Below, in pieces: positions 1 through 5,215 of a stretch of DNA of 5,930 bases. Source of the DNA: Desulfovibrio sp. (lineage in GTDB: Bacteria; Desulfobacterota; Desulfovibrionia; Desulfovibrionales; Desulfovibrionaceae); contig JAQVZK010000154.1 of the NCBI GenBank assembly GCA_028708195.1, positions 1 to 5,930 of the forward strand, written 5' to 3'. The notes under the pieces are model-generated. The model ran no database searches. It saw nothing but the letters and a program-made list of their open reading frames with translations, and was not told the DNA's origin. The translations under genes and the position numbers were made by a program. Every line of letters begins with the position of its first letter. The stretch's first letter is position 1.

Positions 1-3
1 GCT

Positions 4-112
4 GTCAACAACTTTTTTTCAATCCCGCCGAAAATCTTTCGGCGGCGTTGCTGCAAGCTGTATTCAGTTTTTGTAAGAACGGAGGTGACTTATGCACCCC
101 TTTGCTCACCCT
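4..112 (+). repeat. Repeat unit 1 (109 bp) with 9-bp perfect hairpin
   Basis: This unit runs from the first GTCAA to the base before the second. It has a T-tract at 13-19 and a perfect 9-bp stem CCGCCGAAA/TTTCGGCGG (25-33 with 37-45, loop ATC). It ends in the box GGAGGTGACTTATGCACC (81-98). GGAGGTGA is a full match to the usual anti-Shine-Dalgarno complement. The hairpin has no adjacent T-run on either strand, so it is not a standard intrinsic terminator. Confidence 0.7.
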
Positions 113-221
113 GTCAATCACTTTTTTCGCATTCCCGAAATCTCTCCGGGCAGGCGAATCAAAGTCATTATGCAGTTTTGTATGAGCGTGGAGGAGACTT
201 ATGCACCTCTTTTCGCACCCC
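113..221 (+). repeat. Repeat unit 2 (109 bp) with two-part hairpin
   Basis: This unit has the same length as unit 1 and the same box order. The T-tract is at 122-127. The hairpin has an inner stem CCCG/CGGG (134-137 with 147-150) and an outer stem TTCGC/GCGAA (126-130 with 154-158). The inner stem starts 21 bp after GTCAA, as in unit 1, although the stem sequence differs. The unit ends in GGAGGAGACTTATGCACC (190-207). Confidence 0.7.
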
Positions 222-325
222 GTCAATCACTTTCTTCGACTCTGCAAAACTTTGTTTCGCTTGTGTGTCGTTTCAAGGTCACTGCCGTTGCGCGAAACGA
301 GAACTTGCCCCAAAGAGGGGAAGGT
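222..325 (+). repeat. Repeat unit 3 (104 bp), diverged at its right end
   Basis: The left half matches unit 2 closely: GTCAATCACTTTCTTCG. The hairpin GCAAAAC/GTTTCGC (244-250 with 254-260, one A-C mismatch) begins 22 bp after the anchor. The right half has diverged. GTTTCGC can instead pair with GCGAAAC at 292-298, and TCGTTTC (268-274) with GAAACGA (294-300), so mutually exclusive folds are possible. The ATG position of other units is TTG (305-307) here. A local stem CTTgCCCC/GGGGAAG covers 304-323. Confidence 0.6.
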
Positions 326-349
326 GTCAACCAAATTCTTCTTTTTTTA
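326..349 (+). repeat. Degenerate partial repeat unit 4
   Basis: GTGTCAACC followed by a T-rich tract ending in seven Ts (342-348) matches the anchor box of the other units at the expected spacing. The downstream hairpin position and the SD/ATG box cannot be recognised, so this is the decayed edge of the array. The CCCC/GGGG stem at 304-323 followed some 18 bp later by this T-run could act as a weak rightward terminator. Confidence 0.45.
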
Positions 350-416
350 TCAGTTTGTTGCGACATTGCTGGGGGCAGATCCCGTTTTATCGGCCACAGG
401 TGCGGCTTTTACCAGA

Positions 417-445
417 ATGGCGTCAGCCGAAGGGGCTAACGCCAT
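417..445. other. Strong stem-loop downstream of mltD
   Basis: ATGGCGT pairs with ACGCCAT (417-423 with 439-445) and AGCC with GGCT (425-428 with 434-437). The stem has one C/A mismatch and a 5-nt loop. It lies 48 bp beyond the mltD stop in the direction of mltD transcription. No T-run follows on either strand, so it may protect the mRNA 3' end or work with Rho rather than act as an intrinsic terminator. Confidence 0.5.
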
Positions 446-493
446 GACGCTGTGCCGAACAGCAAAAGACTGAAGCAAAGCCCAGAAGCTGGC

Positions 494-2206
494 CTACTGC
501 TCCACAACCAGCACCGAACCTGCGCGCAGGTTCTTTTCGTTTACGCCGTTCCAGCGCATAAGGTCTTCAACGCTGACCTTGTGCTCGCGCGCGATCTTCC
601 ACAGGCTGTCTTTGGCCTGCACGGTATACGTTGTTCTGGACGCCTTGGCCTGAGCCCTGTGGCCCACCCTGCCGTCGGAGCCAGCCGACACCGCACCGCC
701 CGCACCGCCGGGAATGCGCAAGACCGTACCGACCTGAAGCGAATTGGGGTTGCTTATATTGTTATAATCCTGCAAATCCTTGACCGAAACATTGTGCTGC
801 CGGGCCACCGCGTACAGGGTTTCATTGGCCTGCAACGTGTGACTGCCCGACGAGGCCGCCACTCTGCCTGGCTGGCCTTGCCATTGGCCTGCTCCCTGCC
901 CAGCCCCCCGGACGGACGCTTGCGCCACCGCCCTGCCAGACGCTGCTGATTTTTTGCCGCCCTCAGCCCTGGCCGAAGCCTTATTGTCCAGTGCCGCCAC
1001 TGCCTTGGCAGACATATCCACCGAGCGCGGTGCAAGCACGGTCTGCCCTGCGCTCAACCGGCTTTCCCCAGGATTAAGCGCGCGCAGCTGGGCCACAGAA
1101 ACGCCACTGCGCCGGCTGATTTTTTCCCACGAGTCGCCGTTGCTGGCCACACGCATGGCCCCCCACGCGGCATAGGGCGCACACCGGGGCGAGCCAAGAA
1201 AAGCCTGGGCCTGACGTTCGCTTCTGGCAGGCACATAAACAAAGGTAGAGCGGCTCGTATCCGTAATCCTGCGTTTATGGTGGCGGTTATAGACGGCAAA
1301 GTCGCCCCAGTTCATGCCGCAGGCCTCTGCCAGACCGTTCAGGTCCGTACCGGGGCGCGCCGTAAGACGCAGCACGCCCGGCGCATTTTCAGGACGAATG
1401 GATTCAAAGCCAAGCTCGGGCAGATTGCGCATGATCTTGGTCATGGCCAGAAAACGCGGCACGTACTGCTTGGTTTCATCCCGCAGTTGCGCCTTGTCGT
1501 CGAGCATGTGGTTGCGGGCCTTGACCTCATAGAAATTTTTACCGCCCGTGCCTTCCTTGGCCCGGCTGATCTTGCCTTCACCAGCATTATAGGCGGCCAC
1601 GGCCGTGGGCCAGTCGCCGAAATAGTCGTGCAGCTTTTGCAGATAGTCCGCTGCGGCTTCCGTAGATTCATAGGGGTCAAGGCGCTCGTCGGTCCACCAG
1701 TCCTGCGTGAGACCAAAGCGCTCACCAGTGGCGGGCATGAACTGCCAGGCACCAGTGGCTCCCACCGGCGAGCGGGCATCCACCCGGTAGCCGCTTTCTA
1801 TAATGGCCAGGTAGGCCAGTTCTTCAGGAATACCGCGCGAGCGAAAAACCTGCCGGGAATAGTGCAAGTACCCTTCTGCCCTTTTGGAAAAGACGCAGAC
1901 AGTGTTGCGCCCCTTGCGCAAATAGTACTTGTACTGCCGCGTCACATCGTCCATAGCGTCTGGGGGCACGTTTTTGTCAACCTGACTGGTGGACTTGAGC
2001 GCCGCCACTTCCTTGCTGCTCAGCGGGATGGGGTCATCATCGGGAATGGAAAAGGAGACCCCACGTTTGCCAGAGCCGCTGTCCTGACGTGAGGCGCAGC
2101 CCCCGGCCAGCATGAGGCAGCACGCGGCAGCCAGCACACAAAGGCGAAGACCAACAGTTACGCCCTTGCGTCCTTGCGCGGCAGTGTCCATACTATATTC
2201 CGTCAT
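494..2206 (-). CDS. mltD: MltD-like membrane-bound lytic murein transglycosylase, three LysM repeats
   Basis: The 570-aa product should cleave the MurNAc-GlcNAc bond of peptidoglycan, forming 1,6-anhydro-muramic ends, in the periplasm. Residues 19-37 form a hydrophobic segment ending in LMLAGGC, a probable lipobox with Cys37 as the lipidated residue. The SLT domain covers about 110-260: AIIESGY carries the predicted catalytic Glu137, followed by GATGAWQFMP (149-158) and AVAAYNAGEG (202-211), the usual family 1 motifs. An MltD-type degenerate LysM-like segment lies at about 280-326. Clear LysM repeats follow at about 353-393, 455-499 and 525-568, joined by Ala/Gly/Gln-rich linkers. E. coli MltD is shorter, with two LysM. 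The start at 2206 was chosen because AAGGAG lies 6 bp upstream and a signal peptide follows at once; the frame stays open further upstream, but that extension crosses trmH on the other strand and has no export signal. It is divergent from trmH. Confidence 0.92.
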   Translation of the reverse strand: MTEYSMDTAAQGRKGVTVGLRLCVLAAACCLMLAGGCASRQDSGSGKRGVSFSIPDDDPIPLSSKEVAALKSTSQVDKNVPPDAMDDVTRQYKYYLRKGRNTVCVFSKRAEGYLHYSRQVFRSRGIPEELAYLAIIESGYRVDARSPVGATGAWQFMPATGERFGLTQDWWTDERLDPYESTEAAADYLQKLHDYFGDWPTAVAAYNAGEGKISRAKEGTGGKNFYEVKARNHMLDDKAQLRDETKQYVPRFLAMTKIMRNLPELGFESIRPENAPGVLRLTARPGTDLNGLAEACGMNWGDFAVYNRHHKRRITDTSRSTFVYVPARSERQAQAFLGSPRCAPYAAWGAMRVASNGDSWEKISRRSGVSVAQLRALNPGESRLSAGQTVLAPRSVDMSAKAVAALDNKASARAEGGKKSAASGRAVAQASVRGAGQGAGQWQGQPGRVAASSGSHTLQANETLYAVARQHNVSVKDLQDYNNISNPNSLQVGTVLRIPGGAGGAVSAGSDGRVGHRAQAKASRTTYTVQAKDSLWKIAREHKVSVEDLMRWNGVNEKNLRAGSVLVVEQ

Positions 2207-2212
2207 GGTGAA

Positions 2213-2218
2213 CTCCTT
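2213..2218 (-). promoter_or_regulatory. Ribosome binding site of mltD
   Basis: AAGGAG on the minus strand with a 6-nt spacer to ATG at 2206. It decides the start against the long upstream open frame. Confidence 0.8.
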
Positions 2219-2263
2219 GTCCGTCCGGCTTGCCATGTGCCAGGAAGATGCGTACACAGCCGC

Positions 2264-2292
2264 ATGACTGTGGACGCCTTTGTCCTCATAAT
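2264..2292 (+). promoter_or_regulatory. Candidate sigma-70-type promoter for the SpoU methyltransferase gene
   Basis: ATGACT (2264-2269, four of six matches to TTGACA), a 17-bp spacer and CATAAT (2287-2292, five of six matches to TATAAT) would start transcription near 2299. That leaves a leader of about 44 nt before the ATG at 2343. The -10 sits in the palindrome ATAATTAT (2288-2295), the only AT-rich spot between the two divergent genes. I found no matching -35 for a leftward mltD promoter. Confidence 0.45.
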
Positions 2293-2332
2293 TATTACCT
2301 CGGCCGCCTGTGGCTGCCGTTTCACCCCGTGC

Positions 2333-2337
2333 GGAGG
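2333..2337 (+). promoter_or_regulatory. Ribosome binding site of the SpoU methyltransferase gene
   Basis: GGAGG with a 5-nt spacer to ATG at 2343. It favours this ATG over an in-frame GTG at 2310, which has no Shine-Dalgarno sequence. Confidence 0.8.
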
Positions 2338-2342
2338 CGCGC

Positions 2343-3143
2343 ATGCATACCCAAACTGAAGACGCCCCTCTTCTTCCGGGCCTCAAGCCCGTGCTGGAAC
2401 TTTTGTCCAGCGACCCGCAGCGCATTGACTGCGTGTTTTGCAAGAAAGGACTCCGTGGCCCCGAGGCTCGCGAAATGCAAGACCTCTGCCGAAAAAATGA
2501 TGTGCGCTTTACCCTGGTGGACCAGGCCGTGCTCGACCGCCTGTGCCGCCCCGCCAGTGGCGGCAACCGCGAAGCGGGACGCGATGCCGTTGGGCATCAG
2601 GGCGTGGTGGCGCGCCTGTCTGTGACCAGCTTTTGCGAACTTGACGACATTTTTGCCACGCTTGAGCAGGCACCCCTGCCCATAATTCTTGCCCTCGACC
2701 AGGTGCAGGACCCCGGCAACGTGGGCACGCTCTGCCGCACCCTCTACGCCCTGGGGGGCGCGGGCATTATTCTGCCCCGCCACAACAGTGCCTACCTTGG
2801 CCCTGCCGCGCGGCGCGCCGCCGCAGGTGCCCTTGAGCATCTGCCCGTGGCCCGCGTGACCAACCTTGGCCACGCCCTTGACAGCGCCGAAGAGGCCGGG
2901 CTGACCATCTACGGTGCCGGAGGCCAGACCGGTTCCGGCAGCCTTGACGCCTTTGCCGAGCCCATGTGTCTGCCCGCCGTTCTGGTGCTGGGCAATGAAG
3001 ACAAGGGCTTGCGGCCCGGTGTGGCCAAGCGCTGCGCACATATGCTGCGCATACCGCTGGCACGAAACTTTGATTCGCTTAACGTGGCCCAGGCCGGGGC
3101 CATTTTGTTGGGACTGGCAGCGGCTACGCGCGCCAAATCCTGA
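2343..3143 (+). CDS. SpoU/TrmH-family RNA 2'-O-methyltransferase (RlmB-like)
   Basis: The 266-aa product should transfer a methyl group from S-adenosylmethionine to a ribose 2'-OH in rRNA or tRNA. Residues 12-100 resemble the SpoU substrate-binding domain, including HQGVVARL (85-92), a hallmark of RlmB. The SPOUT domain then shows its three motifs. Motif 1 is DQVQDPGNVGTLCRT (119-133) with Asn126 and Arg132. Motif 2 is LVLGNEDKGL (214-223) with Glu219. Motif 3 is FDSLNVAQAGAILL (243-256) with Ser245 and Asn247; these form the trefoil-knot cofactor site. The segment PVARVTNL (168-175) also recalls RlmB, which targets 23S G2251, but motifs 1 and 2 look as much like the TsnR/TrmH group, so the exact target is left open. 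It is convergent with the flagellar operon and probably has its own promoter. Confidence 0.9.
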   Translation: MHTQTEDAPLLPGLKPVLELLSSDPQRIDCVFCKKGLRGPEAREMQDLCRKNDVRFTLVDQAVLDRLCRPASGGNREAGRDAVGHQGVVARLSVTSFCELDDIFATLEQAPLPIILALDQVQDPGNVGTLCRTLYALGGAGIILPRHNSAYLGPAARRAAAGALEHLPVARVTNLGHALDSAEEAGLTIYGAGGQTGSGSLDAFAEPMCLPAVLVLGNEDKGLRPGVAKRCAHMLRIPLARNFDSLNVAQAGAILLGLAAATRAKS

Positions 3144-3188
3144 CAAGGAACCGCTGCGGGAAGCCATGACTTCATGACGCGGTGTATG

Positions 3189-3210
3189 AAAAAAACAAGA
3201 ACGCTTCTTG
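3189..3210 (-). terminator. Intrinsic terminator for leftward transcription (flagellar operon end)
   Basis: Read on the minus strand, CAAGAA pairs with TTCTTG across a GCG loop (3196-3210) and is followed at once by seven Ts (3189-3195). The stem is only 6 bp and AT-rich. It would back up the stronger hairpin at 3268-3298 for transcripts arriving from fliQ, and it lies only 45 bp past the stop of the convergent gene. Confidence 0.6.
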
Positions 3211-3219
3211 GTGGTTAAC

Positions 3220-3233
3220 AGGGCATTCGCCCT
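3220..3233. other. Small stem-loop between two terminators
   Basis: AGGGC pairs with GCCCT across an ATTC loop. The rightward T content after it is poor. ACAAGA (3195-3200) could also pair with TCTTGT (3233-3238) around this hairpin, which would compete with the terminator stem at 3196-3210; this may be coincidence. Confidence 0.35.
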
Positions 3234-3267
3234 CTTGTCTACACAAGTAAGCGGCATCAGACAACTC

Positions 3268-3298
3268 AAAAAGGAAATGTCAATGGCATTTCCTTTTT
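3268..3298. terminator. Bidirectional intrinsic terminator
   Basis: AAAAAGGAAATG (3268-3279) and CATTTCCTTTTT (3287-3298) form a perfect 12-bp stem with a 7-nt loop. The stem is edged by five Ts on each strand. It lies between the convergent methyltransferase gene (125 bp past its stop) and fliQ (193 bp past its stop), where a two-way terminator is expected. Confidence 0.85.
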
Positions 3299-3490
3299 GT
3301 ATTGAAAGACAAAATCTTTCTGAAATTTCTCTAGACTTGTTCGGATACGTGATACTGGCGGCTATATCTATGCTTTTTTGTACATCATACGGATTATACA
3401 AAGTCCGATACATGGTGCATCGCCCACAGTGTTGCGCAAGGGTAAAGCCCCGCACGCGCATTGATGAAGGTATACAGGAGCCACATACAG
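3299..3490. other. Gene-free, partly AT-rich spacer after the flagellar operon
   Basis: No supported gene lies here. From 3291 to 3420 the GC content is about 35 percent by my count, far below the flanking genes. A small hairpin GAAAGA/TCTTTC sits at 3304-3320. If fliQ transcription ends at 3268-3298, this stretch is a long 3' untranslated region of the operon. Its composition could also reflect an old insertion, but no repeats or integrase remnants are visible. Confidence 0.5.
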
Positions 3491-3760
3491 CTAGCGCACG
3501 TAGTTGGGGATATTGATGAACACGTCACGCGTGAAGGTTATCATGCGTTCCATGAGCCAGGGCAGGGCCAGCAACAGCGCCAGAAACATGCACACGATCT
3601 TGGGAATAAAGGTCAGGGTCATCTCCTGAATCTGGGTGGCAGCCTGAATGACACTCACAAGCACCCCCACTCCCAGGCCCACAGACAGCATGGGCAAAGA
3701 CATCATGAGACACAGTTCAATGGCCTGGCGACCAAAACCGACAACGAAATCAGGAGACAT
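3491..3760 (-). CDS. fliQ: Flagellar export-gate protein FliQ
   Basis: The 89-aa product has the usual FliQ length. It is a small inner-membrane subunit of the FliPQR export gate at the base of the flagellum. Two hydrophobic helices (about 14-38 and 52-70) flank the conserved loop with VIQAATQIQEMTLTFIPK (37-54), the family signature. The ATG at 3760 has a G-rich GGGGGT about 5 nt upstream as a weak Shine-Dalgarno sequence. It follows fliP after a 77-bp gap and is the last flagellar gene here; fliR, often next, is not present before the terminators. The protein is complete with no odd features. Confidence 0.95.
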   Translation of the reverse strand: MSPDFVVGFGRQAIELCLMMSLPMLSVGLGVGVLVSVIQAATQIQEMTLTFIPKIVCMFLALLLALPWLMERMITFTRDVFINIPNYVR

Positions 3761-3797
3761 GCGCTACCCCCGCGGGATTATTTTGACAGTGCCAACC

Positions 3798-3831
3798 ACT
3801 GGCGCTCTGTACTTACAAAAATGATGCCAGT
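3798..3831 (-). other. Possible intercistronic stem between fliP and fliQ
   Basis: ACTGGC (3798-3803) and GCCAGT (3826-3831) can pair around a 22-nt loop in the gap between the two genes. The stem is only 6 bp, so it could be chance; if real it might influence mRNA decay or fliQ translation. Confidence 0.25.
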
Positions 3832-3837
3832 TGCGCG

Positions 3838-4632
3838 TCAGAGAAGAAAACTGTTGACGAGCGAGCCCACCAGCAAGTTCCAGCCATCCACCATAACAAA
3901 GAGCAGCAGCTTGAAGGGCATGGACACCATCATGGGTGGCAGCATCATCATACCCATAGCCAGCAGCACACTGGATATGACCATATCCAGCACAAGAAAG
4001 GGAATGTAGATGAGAAAGCCGATGGTGAATGCGGTTTTGAGTTCACTGATAACATAGGCCGCCGCCAGCAGCATGGTGGGAACTTCTTCCTTGCTCTTGG
4101 GCGCTTCCATATTGCTGATGGAATAGAAGATGGAGAGGTCTTTTTCGCGGGTATGCTTGAACATGAAGGTACGCAGGGGGGCCTGGGCCTTGTCCAGGGC
4201 TTCCTTGTAGTCCATGCGTTCGCTGAGATAGGGCTGCAGGGCGTCGTCGTTGATCTGCTTGCCCACAGGGTACATGATGACCACCGTCATAAAAATGGCG
4301 AGGCTCGCCAGTATCTGGGTAGGCGGCAACTGCTGCACACCCATAGCCTGACGCAGAAAGCTGAAGACGATGATGATGCGGGTGAAGCTTGTGACCGTGA
4401 GCATGATGGCCGGAGCCACGGAAAGGACGGTGAGCAGAAAGAGAATTTCAAGCAGCACCGAGACTTTTTCCGGCGAACTTGCGCCGCCGGCCAGGCTGAG
4501 CTGCAGGGTGGGCATGGCCAAGTCCTGCGCGGCATGGGCCAGATGGGGCAGCAAAAGAAGAAGACTAGCGGCCGTCAGTACTGCGAGCGGCGTCTTCCAT
4601 GACTTGTTGAAAATCCTTGTTCTGCGGCTCAT
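3838..4632 (-). CDS. fliP: Flagellar export-gate protein FliP
   Basis: The 264-aa product forms the core of the export gate with FliQ and FliR in the inner membrane. FliP is known to have a cleaved signal peptide, and one is visible: basic residues 3-13, a hydrophobic core 16-28 and a likely cut after AHA (32-34). The conserved first membrane region ends in LTVTSFTRIIIVFSFLRQ (78-95), followed by LPPTQIL (102-108). Near the C-terminus, YVISELKTAFTIGFLIYIPF and the following LDMVISSVLLAMGMMMLPP match the two family signatures. The ATG at 4632 has GAGGAG about 10 nt upstream. It lies inside the fliO reading frame, giving a 68-bp overlap, but a later start would cut the signal peptide. The overlap suggests translational coupling. 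Confidence 0.95.
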   Translation of the reverse strand: MSRRTRIFNKSWKTPLAVLTAASLLLLLPHLAHAAQDLAMPTLQLSLAGGASSPEKVSVLLEILFLLTVLSVAPAIMLTVTSFTRIIIVFSFLRQAMGVQQLPPTQILASLAIFMTVVIMYPVGKQINDDALQPYLSERMDYKEALDKAQAPLRTFMFKHTREKDLSIFYSISNMEAPKSKEEVPTMLLAAAYVISELKTAFTIGFLIYIPFLVLDMVISSVLLAMGMMMLPPMMVSMPFKLLLFVMVDGWNLLVGSLVNSFLL

Positions 4633-5215
4633 GCTGCGCCTGCTCCTCGGTCAGAAGGGTTATGTGCTGGTCGGTGACGCCCAGCAGCAGCCTTCTATTC
4701 AAGAAGCGTACCACCATAAGCCCTTTCCGCGGGCCAAGCGGCAATTGCGCTTCCATAACCAGAGATCCCTTGGGCAAAGCCCCCGGGCGCGGCAGAAAAT
4801 TGAACTTGCCAAAACGGCGCACCAGCCACACAACCAGCCACAACAAGGCCACCAGTAAAAACAGAATCCCCACGGCCTGCGCGTAAGCACCCCAGGAAAA
4901 GGAGCTTTCGCCAAGGCCTGTGCCGTGCTCCGCCGCCTTGGCGGCGGCCTGACCGGCCAATCCACCGTCCAGGCTGTCAGAGATGGTGTCGGCAAAACGG
5001 CCTGCGGCCTGCGCGGCTGCGCCAAGGCCCTGGCGGGTCAGCTCCACGGCGCTTTCAACAGCCTGGTCAAGTCCGTGCGGCAATGAGGCCGCACCCTGCT
5101 CTACAGCGCCACGCACCGCCGGCCCCGACATGCCCGCCGCTGGCGCGGCTGGCAAGGGGGAAGACGCAGCACCGCCAGAAGCGGCCACGGCTGCTGCATG
5201 AGCGAGGTTAGCCAA
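4565..5215 (-). CDS. fliO: Flagellar assembly protein FliO, long N-terminal extension
   Basis: FliO is a bitopic membrane protein that helps FliP assemble into the export gate. The 216-aa product has one clear membrane helix (about 110-132, GILFLLVALLWLVVWLVRR) followed by a cytoplasmic domain. In that domain GSLVMEAQLPLGPRKGLMVV and LLLGVTDQHITLL match the FliO fold. The first ~105 residues are Ala/Gly-rich and predicted periplasmic, longer than in enteric FliO. The start is the weakest point. I chose TTG at 5215, which overlaps the fliN stop by 8 bp and has GGGTGA 7 nt upstream. In-frame alternatives are GTG at 5188 and ATG at 5131, both without a good ribosome site. The overlaps with fliN and fliP suggest coupled translation. 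Function comes from context plus the C-terminal half. Confidence 0.85.
   Translation of the reverse strand: MANLAHAAAVAASGGAASSPLPAAPAAGMSGPAVRGAVEQGAASLPHGLDQAVESAVELTRQGLGAAAQAAGRFADTISDSLDGGLAGQAAAKAAEHGTGLGESSFSWGAYAQAVGILFLLVALLWLVVWLVRRFGKFNFLPRPGALPKGSLVMEAQLPLGPRKGLMVVRFLNRRLLLGVTDQHITLLTEEQAQHEPQNKDFQQVMEDAARSTDGR

Larger units (their letters stand above)
1..349. repeat. Array of imperfect ~109-bp tandem repeats, function unknown
   Basis: The anchor GTCAA recurs at 4, 113, 222 and 326, giving spacings of 109, 109 and 104 bp. Each of the first three anchors is followed by ACTTT(T/C)TT and then, 21-22 bp after the anchor, by a hairpin. Ahead of the second and third anchors is a conserved box with a Shine-Dalgarno-like GGAGG and GACTTATGCACC, whose ATG lies exactly 21 bp before GTCAA (ATG at 92 and 201). 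A CAGTTTT box precedes this (65-71 and 172-177). The fourth copy is decayed: TTG at 305 holds the ATG position and the SD is lost. The array may continue left of the window. It overlaps no recognisable gene and I do not know a name for it. It could be a structured RNA, a set of leader peptides or a non-coding repeat family. Confidence 0.75.

Noticed and set aside
48..76. Promoter TTGCTG-17-TTGTAA in repeat unit 1
   Set aside because: Only about five of twelve consensus bases match, and the equivalent stretch of unit 2 does not keep the pattern.
1..349. CRISPR array
   Set aside because: The repeats are ~109 bp apart and imperfect, with no identical 25-40 bp repeat and no cas gene in view.
350..445. 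31-codon leftward frame after mltD, in the same frame beyond its TAG stop, suggesting stop read-through
   Set aside because: The third LysM repeat is complete at the TAG, the small frame has no ribosome site and its start lies within a strong hairpin.
1277..2092. 271-codon rightward open frame opposite mltD
   Set aside because: It is a shadow of a GC-rich gene with clear SLT motifs on the other strand and resembles no known family.
2297..2325. Leftward promoter for mltD using GTGAAA as -35
   Set aside because: The AT-rich -10 candidate lies 22 bp away, and at 17 bp spacing the hexamer is GC-rich.
2207..2566. N-terminal extension of mltD by 120 codons
   Set aside because: It covers the start of trmH on the other strand, lacks an export signal and would bury the lipoprotein signal peptide internally.
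2322..3461. 379-codon leftward open frame opposite the methyltransferase
   Set aside because: It spans a terminator hairpin and lies antisense to a gene with all three SpoU motifs.
3208..3516. 102-codon rightward frame with a hydrophobic stretch (LFGYVILAAISMLF)
   Set aside because: It runs through the 12-bp terminator stem, has no convincing ribosome site and ends inside fliQ antisense. The hydrophobicity fits the AT-rich composition.
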